Origin: LMEP-6097 sp049314535
GTDB taxonomy: Bacteria > Cyanobacteriota > Vampirovibrionia > LMEP-6097
Direction of reading: 5' to 3'
Assembly (NCBI GenBank): GCA_049314535.1
Contig: JBMOEX010000008.1
Span: forward strand, 1 to 30,681
DNA: 30,681 nt
Shown: in pieces, positions 17,294 to 24,132 of the stretch
Layout of the letters: each line of letters opens with the position of its first letter
How positions within the stretch are numbered: position 1 is the first letter of the stretch
Notes under the pieces: model-generated
The model's database searches: none
What the model was told of the DNA's origin: nothing
The model's input: only the letters and a program-made list of their open reading frames with translations
Translations under genes and position numbers: made by a program

Positions 17294-17353
17294 AAGAGAC
17301 CAGGGTACAACTTCATTTTCTGCGTTTTCGTTGTCGTTGTGCGGTGGTCTCTT
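17294..17353. repeat. Structured intergenic repeat, copy 2 (short form)
   Basis: A 60-nt element bounded by AAGAGACCA (17294-17302) and its exact reverse complement TGGTCTCTT (17345-17353). The inner 27 nt (17309-17335, containing TTTCTGCGTTTTCGT) match copy 1 at 9306-9332 in 24 positions, and GCGGT near the right arm recalls copy 1's second block. The stems of the two copies differ in sequence but both pair. It lies between the divergent fusA and ATPase genes and overlaps the fusA -35 region. Confidence 0.7.
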
Positions 17354-17415
17354 GAATAGTAAAGGTCGCATTTTGGATAAAATACCCTTGTTATTTTGCC
17401 TAGAATTAGGGTATA

Positions 17416-18801
17416 ATGCCAAGGGTGAATCGTTTAAGTAGGAGAGCGTTAATAAAATGGCAGGCAGATAAGCATCCGCATCCTATCGTCGTGCGTGGTG
17501 CTAGGCAGGTCGGGAAAAGTTTTCTCCTAGAGCGTTTTGCTAAGGAAAATTTTAAGACGGCGGTCATTATAAATTTTGAATATGATTTTGAATTTTATGA
17601 AGATTTCGAGACTTTAGATCCAGTACATATAGTTAATCAGATATATTTAAAACGAAATATCGAAATTAAAACAGGTGAGAGTTTAATTTTTTTAGATGAG
17701 GTACAGCTTTTCCCGAAGGCGATTCAAGCTCTAAGGTATTTTTATGAAAAAATGCCAGGCTTGCATGTTATAGCCGCAGGTTCTTTAGTGGATTTCGCGT
17801 TAAAGCAGGAGCCAGTCTCTATGCCAGTTGGTAGAGTGCATTATTTTTATATGCATCCACTGAGTTTTAGAGAATTTTTAGAGGCGCAGGGATTAGTGGG
17901 CTATCTGAAATTTATAGATGACTTAGATTTTACTAAATCTACACATGCACTTAGGAAAGCTTTAAAAGCGAAGTCTGGAATAACATCTTCTGGGAATGCT
18001 CTGCATGAAAAGCTTTTAGCCGAAGTGCAGAAATATTTACTGCTTGGTGGTATGCCAGCTGTGCTTAGAGAGTATTTAAATAATGATAAGCAGTTCCCTT
18101 TAGCTTTTAGAGAACAGAGGCAGATTTTAAACACTTATATAGATGATTTTCGTAAATATGGTAAAAACTCTGAATTCTATTATCTGCGCAAAAGCTTTGA
18201 GCGTGCTCCACACCTTATCTCTAAGAAATTTAAGTATTCACAGCTAGATCCAGAATCTAAGAGTACTCATTTGAAACAAGCTCTAGAGCATTTAATTGAT
18301 GCACATTTATTTACTAAGGTGAGGGCGACTAGCGGGATTGTGACTCCACTGGAGCTAAATGCTTCTGATAGTGATTTTAAAATTATCGGTCTTGACTGTG
18401 GTTTAGTGCAAAATCTTCTCAGTGCTAATAATGAAAGCCTTTATGTGAGTGATTTCAGCTCAGGGTTAATCACGGAGCAGTTCGTCGGGCAGGAGCTGAG
18501 AGTTTATGTAGATCCGTATGATTTAAAGAAGCTGTATTATTGGTTCAATGATGCTAAAAATGCAAGTGCAGAGATAGATTATCTTATTGAAGTCGGTAAG
18601 CATATTATTCCAGTTGAAGTGAAAGCCTCTCATCGAGGCAGGCTTAAGAGCCTTAGATATTTTATGGATAAATATAAAGCGCCATTAGGTATTAGAATTT
18701 CGGCTAATCCGCTTAGCTTTGAAGAGGGGGTTCTGAGTGTGCCTTTTTATGCGGTGTCTGAGATAAATAGATTAGTGGAAATGCTGTTTCTGGAAAATTA
18801 G
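17416..18801 (+). CDS. AAA_14 ATPase with C-terminal DUF4143 (nuclease-like) domain
   Basis: A 461-residue protein of the large but poorly understood ATPase/DUF4143 family. Walker A is GARQVGKS (about 27-34) and Walker B LIFLDEVQ (about 89-96), followed by AAGSLVDFAL (sensor region) and LGGMPAVLREYL, a family hallmark. The C-terminus has AEIDYLIE..KHIIPVEVKAS, the PD-(D/E)xK-like core of DUF4143. The role of such proteins is unproven; they are often found in many copies and in mobile or defence contexts. It is followed by a related gene after 63 nt. The start is uncertain: the ATG overlaps a TATAAT (17412-17417), and GTG at 17425 is an alternative. Confidence 0.88.
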   Translation: MPRVNRLSRRALIKWQADKHPHPIVVRGARQVGKSFLLERFAKENFKTAVIINFEYDFEFYEDFETLDPVHIVNQIYLKRNIEIKTGESLIFLDEVQLFPKAIQALRYFYEKMPGLHVIAAGSLVDFALKQEPVSMPVGRVHYFYMHPLSFREFLEAQGLVGYLKFIDDLDFTKSTHALRKALKAKSGITSSGNALHEKLLAEVQKYLLLGGMPAVLREYLNNDKQFPLAFREQRQILNTYIDDFRKYGKNSEFYYLRKSFERAPHLISKKFKYSQLDPESKSTHLKQALEHLIDAHLFTKVRATSGIVTPLELNASDSDFKIIGLDCGLVQNLLSANNESLYVSDFSSGLITEQFVGQELRVYVDPYDLKKLYYWFNDAKNASAEIDYLIEVGKHIIPVEVKASHRGRLKSLRYFMDKYKAPLGIRISANPLSFEEGVLSVPFYAVSEINRLVEMLFLEN

Positions 18802-18806
18802 TATTT

Positions 18807-18825
18807 TTGGAAATAGTGTTTCCAA
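18807..18825. promoter_or_regulatory. Hairpin between the two AAA_14/DUF4143 genes
   Basis: TTGGAAA-TAGTG-TTTCCAA is a perfect 7-bp inverted repeat with a 5-nt loop, 6 nt after the upstream stop codon and 39 nt before the next start. It may be a weak terminator/attenuator or an operator; there is no T-run. Confidence 0.4.
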
Positions 18826-18864
18826 TTTCAGGGTAAAATAATAGATAAGTGGGAAAATATACAC

Positions 18865-20025
18865 ATGTACGAAAGGTTACTGAAAAAGCCATTAGAAAAT
18901 CAGAATAGTTTTTTTCTTTTCGGGGCGAGGGGGACTGGTAAAAGCTACTGGCTGAAGAATAACGTTAAAGATTCGATTATTTTTAACCTGCTTGAAGCAG
19001 AGCTTAAGATGGAGTTTAGTCTTAGACCAGAGAATCTTGAAAGGCAGATCCCACCAGGGTATCAGGGGTGGATAATTTTAGATGAAATTCAGAAAGCACC
19101 AGGTCTTTTAGATACAGTTCACAGACTGATAGAGGAGAAGGATTATAAATTTATACTTACTAGCTCTAGTGCAAGAAAATTAAAAAAGCTAGGTGTGAAT
19201 CTCCTAGCTGGGCGCGCGCATACTTATCACATGTATCCCTTGACTTCTAAGGAGCTTAAAAAAGACTTTGAGCTTAAAACGGCTTTAAGTAAAGGGATGC
19301 TGCCGACTATATATAAATCTGGTCAGTCTGCGGCTACTAAGTATCTTAATTCTTACGCCAAAACTTATCTCTATGAAGAAATTATGCAAGAAGGGCTGAG
19401 CCGAAATTTAGAGGCTTTTAGTAGATTCTTAGAAGCCGCAAGCTTCTCGCAGGCAAGTGTTTTAAATATTTCTACTGTCGCAAGAGAAGTGGGGATCAAT
19501 GCTAGAACTATTTCTAATTATTTTGATTTACTGGAGGATATGCTGCTAAGCTATCGCTTACCAGTTTTTAGCAGAAGGGCGAAGCGAAAATTAATAGATC
19601 ATCCTAAGTTTTATTTTTTTGATGTAGGGGTTTATCAATCAGTGAGACCGAAGGGTTTTTTAGATTCGCTAGAAGAAATAGAGGGACACGCTTTAGAGAC
19701 TTTGATTTTACAGGAGTTAATAGCGCTCAATGAATATTGTGAGCTTGGCTGTAAAATTTACTATTGGCGGACAGTTAATGGTCAAGAAGTGGATTTCATA
19801 TTATATGGACCTAAGAATTTTCTTGCTATAGAAGTAAAACGCTCAAAGTCTGTGAATTCTACTGATTTAAAAAGCCTAAAACTCTTTCAGGAAGATTATC
19901 CTGAAGCTAAAGCTTATATGGTTTATGGTGGTGATAAGAAATTATTTCTAGAAAATGGCGTGGAGTGTTTAGGGGTAGAGGGGTTTTTTAAAGATTTATC
20001 TAAGATACTTGGGGTGAATGTTTAG
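18865..20025 (+). CDS. AAA_14 ATPase with C-terminal DUF4143 domain, second copy
   Basis: A 386-residue relative of the preceding gene: Walker A GARGTGKSYWL (about 20-30), Walker B GWIILDEIQKAPGLLD (about 67-82), LTSSSARKLKK (sensor) and a short helix-turn-helix-like segment VAREVGINARTISNYFDLL, a normal part of this family between the ATPase and DUF4143 parts. The C-terminus EVDFILYGPKNFLAIEVKRS is the PD-(D/E)xK-like core. It is shorter than its neighbour and diverged from it, so it is not a recent duplication. Function unknown; an ATP-dependent nuclease or regulatory role is only an inference from the folds. Confidence 0.88.
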   Translation: MYERLLKKPLENQNSFFLFGARGTGKSYWLKNNVKDSIIFNLLEAELKMEFSLRPENLERQIPPGYQGWIILDEIQKAPGLLDTVHRLIEEKDYKFILTSSSARKLKKLGVNLLAGRAHTYHMYPLTSKELKKDFELKTALSKGMLPTIYKSGQSAATKYLNSYAKTYLYEEIMQEGLSRNLEAFSRFLEAASFSQASVLNISTVAREVGINARTISNYFDLLEDMLLSYRLPVFSRRAKRKLIDHPKFYFFDVGVYQSVRPKGFLDSLEEIEGHALETLILQELIALNEYCELGCKIYYWRTVNGQEVDFILYGPKNFLAIEVKRSKSVNSTDLKSLKLFQEDYPEAKAYMVYGGDKKLFLENGVECLGVEGFFKDLSKILGVNV

Positions 20026-20036
20026 CGGACATGGTT

Positions 20037-21620
20037 CTAATTATACTCTTCGACTAAATACTCAGAGATGTTCCTCGTTTTAGTGTCGAAATTAATACCT
20101 ATCAGAAAAAGTTTTTTCGGGATATTAGAATATTTTTCATAATATTCTTTATCTTTAATCTGTTTTAAAGCCGCTTCAGCAGAGCTGTCTATCTTAAATT
20201 CAAAGAGATAAATATTATCATCTGCTTCTAGCACTAAATCTATTCTGCCATCACTGGTTCTATCTTCGATATTGACGTTAAAGCTCGTGGAACGCATTAA
20301 TAAATAGAAAATTAGCTGAAAGTATTTTTCGTCTAGATTGCGCTTAGGGATTATGTCATAAGGGATGGAAGCGAAATAGGACTTTAATTTAGACATGAAA
20401 GATTCTAAATCATTTTCTAGTATCATGTCGCTGAGAGCGATGACGAAGGAGCTGACGTTAGCTGAGTTTTCTTCTGAATAGCCAGCGAGGAGATTATGAA
20501 TCAGGGCGATTTTCACTTCGTTGTTAGGGTAAGTTAGAGAAAAAGAAGTCATGTCAGCCCTGCATTTAGCCTCTTTAATAGTTAGGTAACCAGTGTCAAA
20601 CATAAGCGGTATGACAGGTATGGATTCTAAATCGTAGCTATCTAGCTCAAATTCAGAGATGTTAACTTCTTTTTCAAAGTTTTTGACATCAGGGTTTTCT
20701 TTTTTGATGAGGTTAATTAAAAAGGTCGGCGTGCCAGTGGCGAACCAGTGGGAACTGAATTTCTGTTTTTTAAATAAAAGCAGTGTGGAAAAGGGATTAT
20801 AAACTTTAATTTTAGCTTCAGAAAATCTATAGCCGTTATACCAGTATCTGATTTTATTTAAAGTCTTTTCCTTTGTCAGTGAGAAGACTTCACTTAATTC
20901 ATTTATATGATCTTGAAAATAAAACTCTAATTCATCTTGGGTGTAGCCAAGTAAGCTAGAGGATTTCTGATCCATGGTTAAAATTTCAAGATTATTTAAA
21001 CCTGAGAAAATGGAAGTCTTAGCGAATTTACTCACGCCTGTTAGGAAAACGAATCTGAGCGAAGCATCTTCGTCTTTAAGCACTTTATAAAAATTTCTCA
21101 GTAAATCCCTGTTTTCATTAGCTTTAGGAATATCATTTATATGATTAATGATAGGACCATCGTATTCATCAACCAGCACTACGACTTTCATGCGAGTCTT
21201 CTGGTGAAGCTTATGGATTAAATCCGTGAAAACTATGTCCACATAAGGCTTTAAATCCAGCTCAATGTCGTATTCTTCAGCGATATAGTTAAGCTGTATT
21301 TTAATTCTAGTCTCCATGGTATCGGTTTCACCGACTTGGCTATTAGCCATAGAGAGTTTAATTACAGGGTGTTTCTCCCAAGTATAGTCAGAATCATAGA
21401 TCCAGAGATTTTTAAAAAGTTCTTTCTCGCCTTTAAAAATAGAGCTTAGCGTAGAGACGAGCAGAGATTTACCAAAACGGCGTGGGCGAGAGAGGAAATA
21501 GACTCCTTGTTCTCCCTTCACTAATTCATAGAGGTGCTTAGTTTTATCAACGTAAATATAATTCCCTTGAATAAGGTTTTCAAAGGTTTGGATGCCGATA
21601 GGTAAGTCTTTAGGTTTCAA
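20037..21620 (-). CDS. AAA-ATPase-like protein with PD-(D/E)xK nuclease domain (PDDEXK_9)
   Basis: The N-terminus LPIGIQTFENLIQGNYIYVD and Walker A SRPRRFGKSLLVSTL (about 44-58) with Walker B VVVLVDEYDGPIIN are diagnostic of AAA-ATPase_like (PF09820). The C-terminus GRIDLVLEADDNIYLFEFK holds the D...ExK nuclease core of PDDEXK_9 (DUF1703). At 527 residues it is the usual length. Function is unproven; these proteins occur as multicopy families in many bacteria. The only fitting start is TTG, directly after the rpmA stop (TGATTG), with no Shine-Dalgarno, so it probably depends on ribosomes finishing rpmA. It converges with the second AAA_14 gene. Confidence 0.88.
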   Translation of the reverse strand: MKPKDLPIGIQTFENLIQGNYIYVDKTKHLYELVKGEQGVYFLSRPRRFGKSLLVSTLSSIFKGEKELFKNLWIYDSDYTWEKHPVIKLSMANSQVGETDTMETRIKIQLNYIAEEYDIELDLKPYVDIVFTDLIHKLHQKTRMKVVVLVDEYDGPIINHINDIPKANENRDLLRNFYKVLKDEDASLRFVFLTGVSKFAKTSIFSGLNNLEILTMDQKSSSLLGYTQDELEFYFQDHINELSEVFSLTKEKTLNKIRYWYNGYRFSEAKIKVYNPFSTLLLFKKQKFSSHWFATGTPTFLINLIKKENPDVKNFEKEVNISEFELDSYDLESIPVIPLMFDTGYLTIKEAKCRADMTSFSLTYPNNEVKIALIHNLLAGYSEENSANVSSFVIALSDMILENDLESFMSKLKSYFASIPYDIIPKRNLDEKYFQLIFYLLMRSTSFNVNIEDRTSDGRIDLVLEADDNIYLFEFKIDSSAEAALKQIKDKEYYEKYSNIPKKLFLIGINFDTKTRNISEYLVEEYN

Positions 21621-21872
21621 TCAAGCTACTTGAACGCCGATGTATTTTCTGCCTTTAGAAACATAAAATTCTACTTTACCATTCGCTACAGCGAACAAAG
21701 TATCATCTTTACCGATCATTACATTAAAACCAGGGTGAACTTTAGTTCCTCTTTGGCGGATTAGGATATTACCAGCTCTAACTACTTCACCAGCGTATTT
21801 CTTGACGCCAAGTCTCTTCGACTCCGAATCACGGCCGTTTTTAGTACTACCTACACCTTTCTTTGATGCCAT
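21621..21872 (-). CDS. rpmA: 50S ribosomal protein L27
   Basis: An 83-residue large-subunit protein near the peptidyl-transferase centre. ASKKGVGSTKNGRDSESKRL, VRAGNILIRQRGTKVHPG and GKDDTLFAVANGKVEF are all standard. There is no N-terminal cleavage extension of the Firmicutes type. rpmA normally follows rplU immediately; here two unrelated genes (22020-22637, 22755-23624) lie between them. It therefore has its own extended -10 box at 21883-21891, 10 nt before the ATG, and no Shine-Dalgarno. Confidence 0.96.
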   Translation of the reverse strand: MASKKGVGSTKNGRDSESKRLGVKKYAGEVVRAGNILIRQRGTKVHPGFNVMIGKDDTLFAVANGKVEFYVSKGRKYIGVQVA

Positions 21873-21882
21873 AAGAGGAATT

Positions 21883-21891
21883 ATTATAGCA
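21883..21891 (-). promoter_or_regulatory. Extended -10 promoter of rpmA (leaderless type)
   Basis: TGCTATAAT on the minus strand is an exact extended -10 and lies 10 nt before the rpmA ATG, which predicts a transcript starting within a few bases of the start codon. No Shine-Dalgarno sequence is present. The same arrangement and the same spacing occur before rplU. Confidence 0.6.
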
Positions 21892-22019
21892 GGTTCTTTG
21901 GTTGTAAATATGTTTGGGATTAAATAAAAATATTAAACTGCAATTAAGCAAAGGTAAGAAGTTGTTGATTGCCGGCTGTATTAAAGGTGTGATTGTGGTA
22001 CTTGTTAGTTTAACTTTAT

Positions 22020-22637
22020 TTACGCAATAGTACCCATTGCACCAGGTTGAGCGTTTTCTGGGGCTATACTAATTTGTAAGCCATTACCGATGTTAGCTTC
22101 ACCAAAATAATTTTTAGCTGCGACACTAAAGTCGAGCATATGGTTCTTGCTGTGTCCAGCAACTCCTGGTCCAACATCATTTACGCGTATGATGGCCTCT
22201 TTTCCTGTTTTAGAGTCCTTAACTCTAACATTTATTGGCTTTGCTAATGTCTTTCCGCCAGGCATTGTTTCTGCTGAGGTGAGATATTCTGGTGGCAATA
22301 AAGCAAGTAATGGGGGGAACGCTGCTGCTGAGAAAACTTCTGGTTTATAGCCTTCACCCGTTGCTGTGGCTGGAAGACCATCTTTAGTCTTTATGCCGCT
22401 TGCGTTGATACCGCCTAATGCAGGATCGTAGTAAGTTGCTTTAGCACCAGTTGCTAAGCTTTGAAGACCACCTGCCAAGCTTTGAACGCCAGTTGCTAAG
22501 ATTGGGTTTGTGGCTTGGGTTTGGGTGTTTGTGGTTTGAGTATTTGTGCTTGCCTGGGTGCTTGAAGCACGATTTGATAATCCGCTTGCGATGTTTGCGT
22601 AAAAATTATAATAAAACTGTTCTATTGTTGAGTTCAT
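22020..22637 (-). CDS. Double-psi beta-barrel (RlpA-like) protein with aromatic N-terminal tag
   Basis: A 205-residue protein from ATG at 22637; a longer frame from TTG at 22700 lacks support. The N-terminus MNSTIEQFYYNFYANIAS carries the aromatic tag shared with neighbours, followed by a Thr/Gln/Asn linker and ILATGVQSLAGGLQSLATG. From about residue 67 the sequence ATYYDPALGG..ASG, NVRVKDSKTGKEAIIRVNDV, VGPGVAG and MLDFSVAAKNYFG matches the RlpA-like double-psi beta-barrel, with the conserved Asp of NDxGP (about 154) and of LDFS (about 169). RlpA proteins bind or cleave peptidoglycan. There is no classical signal peptide. It lies in the middle of the split rplU-rpmA operon. Confidence 0.78.
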   Translation of the reverse strand: MNSTIEQFYYNFYANIASGLSNRASSTQASTNTQTTNTQTQATNPILATGVQSLAGGLQSLATGAKATYYDPALGGINASGIKTKDGLPATATGEGYKPEVFSAAAFPPLLALLPPEYLTSAETMPGGKTLAKPINVRVKDSKTGKEAIIRVNDVGPGVAGHSKNHMLDFSVAAKNYFGEANIGNGLQISIAPENAQPGAMGTIA

Positions 22638-22754
22638 TTGTTGAGTTGAATTATCACTTAGATTACTATGCTTAGATATATAAAGATTTTTTGATTGCAA
22701 GATTGATATTTTTTTAAATTAAATAAGAGTCTTTATCAATAATGATTTGAGATA

Positions 22755-23624
22755 TTAAGCTACGCCTAACAAGCCTTTTAGTCTCTTGAATGCTGTAAGT
22801 CCAGCGTTTGTGTTCGAATTATTTCCTTTTATAGGGTCTTTAGCTGCTTTTGCTTCTGCAGCTGCCACTACCTCAGGTTTTAATTGAGTTAAAGTCACAT
22901 TCTCGCCAGGGTTGGTATCTTGCATTAAATCAAAAGTAGTAACATGAGTGCCTAATCCTCTTCCTTCTACAGCGAGTTCTGGTTTATGAGCTCCGATAAG
23001 TTTGTATTTTATTGTTTGTGTACCGTTTGGACCTTTTTCTATCCAAGCATCTGAAACAACGGAAACATGACCACCATCTTTACCAGAATAAGTATAAATT
23101 GAACCAATCAGAGCTTTTTTTACGGCAGCATCACCTTGTTGAATTAACGATCCAACAAGATCTTTATTAACTCTCTGACTTTTCTCACCAAGACCTGCAG
23201 CTTCGACCGCCCCAGAGAATCCTTTGATTCTCTTCTCCATGTCCTCGACTTCCTTCCATACATAGGCTTGTGGTTTATGAGGTTCAAGTTTCTTAAAATC
23301 TTCCGGGGTTAAATAATTCTTTAAGAACCCCCATAAGCTAGTAACGCAATCCATGCCATTAGACTCGGATGGATCTGTCCTTGCATAGCACATTCCATTG
23401 TCTCTTGCTGCAGTTAAAAAATTTTCGAACGATTTTTTGAAAGCTTGACCAGAAGAACCATTGGATGAACTTGTTGTGCCAGTGATAGGGTTATTTCCAG
23501 CTATAGGATTTGGTAATGTGCCATTTGCAGGGTTAGTTGCAGCAATAGTAGTTGACGAGTTTGTGGACAACACTAATCCTCTATAGAAATTTATATAATA
23601 ATCCAGCATTGTCGGACTGACCAT
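22755..23624 (-). CDS. Putative NlpC/P60- or CHAP-like protein with aromatic N-terminal tag
   Basis: A 289-residue protein from ATG at 23624, preceded by GAAGGGG at good spacing. The N-terminus TMLDYYINFYRGLVLS is the shared aromatic tag, then a Ser/Thr/Asn/Pro linker to about residue 60. Residues 70-215 may form a Cys-His hydrolase: GMDCVTSLWGF (Cys 93) resembles the DCSGFV nucleophile motif, and KDGGHVSVVSDAWIE (His 186) resembles the HVGIY motif; IGAHKPE adds a third possible polar residue. The tail is Ala/Lys-rich. This assignment rests on motif shape only. A cell-wall or peptide-cleaving activity is inferred. It lies between rplU and the RlpA-like gene. Confidence 0.65.
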   Translation of the reverse strand: MVSPTMLDYYINFYRGLVLSTNSSTTIAATNPANGTLPNPIAGNNPITGTTSSSNGSSGQAFKKSFENFLTAARDNGMCYARTDPSESNGMDCVTSLWGFLKNYLTPEDFKKLEPHKPQAYVWKEVEDMEKRIKGFSGAVEAAGLGEKSQRVNKDLVGSLIQQGDAAVKKALIGSIYTYSGKDGGHVSVVSDAWIEKGPNGTQTIKYKLIGAHKPELAVEGRGLGTHVTTFDLMQDTNPGENVTLTQLKPEVVAAAEAKAAKDPIKGNNSNTNAGLTAFKRLKGLLGVA

Positions 23625-23719
23625 CAAAACCCCTTCGTCGTTTTAAAATACATACTACATACTACAAGTAAAAAAGGGTTATATGATTGATATTAAAATA
23701 ATGGTGAGGCGAGAAAAGA

Positions 23720-24043
23720 TTAAGCTGAAATAGAATCTACCATAAGTCTAGAGTATGGTTGTCTGTGTCCTTGCTTTAATCTTGTACCTTTTTTAGGTTT
23801 CTGCTTGTAAACAATTACTTTTTTATCTTTAAAATTTTTCATGAAAGATAAACTAACAGAAGCTCCTTTTACAAAAGGAGTACCAGTTAATAATTTATCT
23901 CCCTTAGATATTAAGCAAACAGTCTCAAATTTAATAGGAGTTGGGCTTTCGCTTAAAGAAGCGTCAAGTAGGTCAACGTCAATAAATCTTCCTTCTTCAA
24001 CCTTGAACTGCTTTCCTGATATTTCTACTATAGCGTAATCCAT
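23720..24043 (-). CDS. rplU: 50S ribosomal protein L21
   Basis: A 107-residue large-subunit protein binding 23S rRNA. YAIVEISGKQFKVEEGRFID at the start and KKVIVYKQKPKKGTRLKQGH with RQPYSRLMV at the end are family hallmarks; the GRFxD start resembles cyanobacterial L21. A TGCTAGAAT box ends 10 nt before the ATG with no Shine-Dalgarno. Downstream, rpmA is not adjacent: two exported-protein candidates intervene. Confidence 0.96.
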   Translation of the reverse strand: MDYAIVEISGKQFKVEEGRFIDVDLLDASLSESPTPIKFETVCLISKGDKLLTGTPFVKGASVSLSFMKNFKDKKVIVYKQKPKKGTRLKQGHRQPYSRLMVDSISA

Positions 24044-24053
24044 AAGAAATAAG

Positions 24054-24062
24054 ATTCTAGCA
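24054..24062 (-). promoter_or_regulatory. Extended -10 promoter of rplU (leaderless type)
   Basis: TGCTAGAAT on the minus strand (TGn plus a 5 of 6 match to TATAAT) lies exactly 10 nt before the rplU ATG, as in rpmA. A TTGAAA at 24080-24085 is at 20-bp spacing, too far for a strong -35. Confidence 0.5.
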
Positions 24063-24132
24063 TTTTCAATAATAATTTATTTCAAGTATGGTGTGATTTT
24101 AAGATTTTTTAAACTAATTTAGAATATCGTGA

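Noticed and set aside
17412..17425. TATAAT overlapping the ATG of the first AAA_14 gene as a leaderless promoter using GTG 17425
   Set aside because: A second promoter-like pair upstream (TTGAAT 17352, GATAAA 17376) with an AGGG before the ATG explains the annotated start equally well, so I could not decide.
22638..22700. N-terminal extension of the RlpA-like protein from TTG at 22700
   Set aside because: No Shine-Dalgarno supports it, and starting at ATG 22637 puts the aromatic tag at the same distance from the start as in its neighbours; not fully excluded.
23645..23665. Short tandem repeat CATACTA x2 between rplU and the next gene
   Set aside because: Only two short copies in AT-rich DNA; no reason to think it functional.
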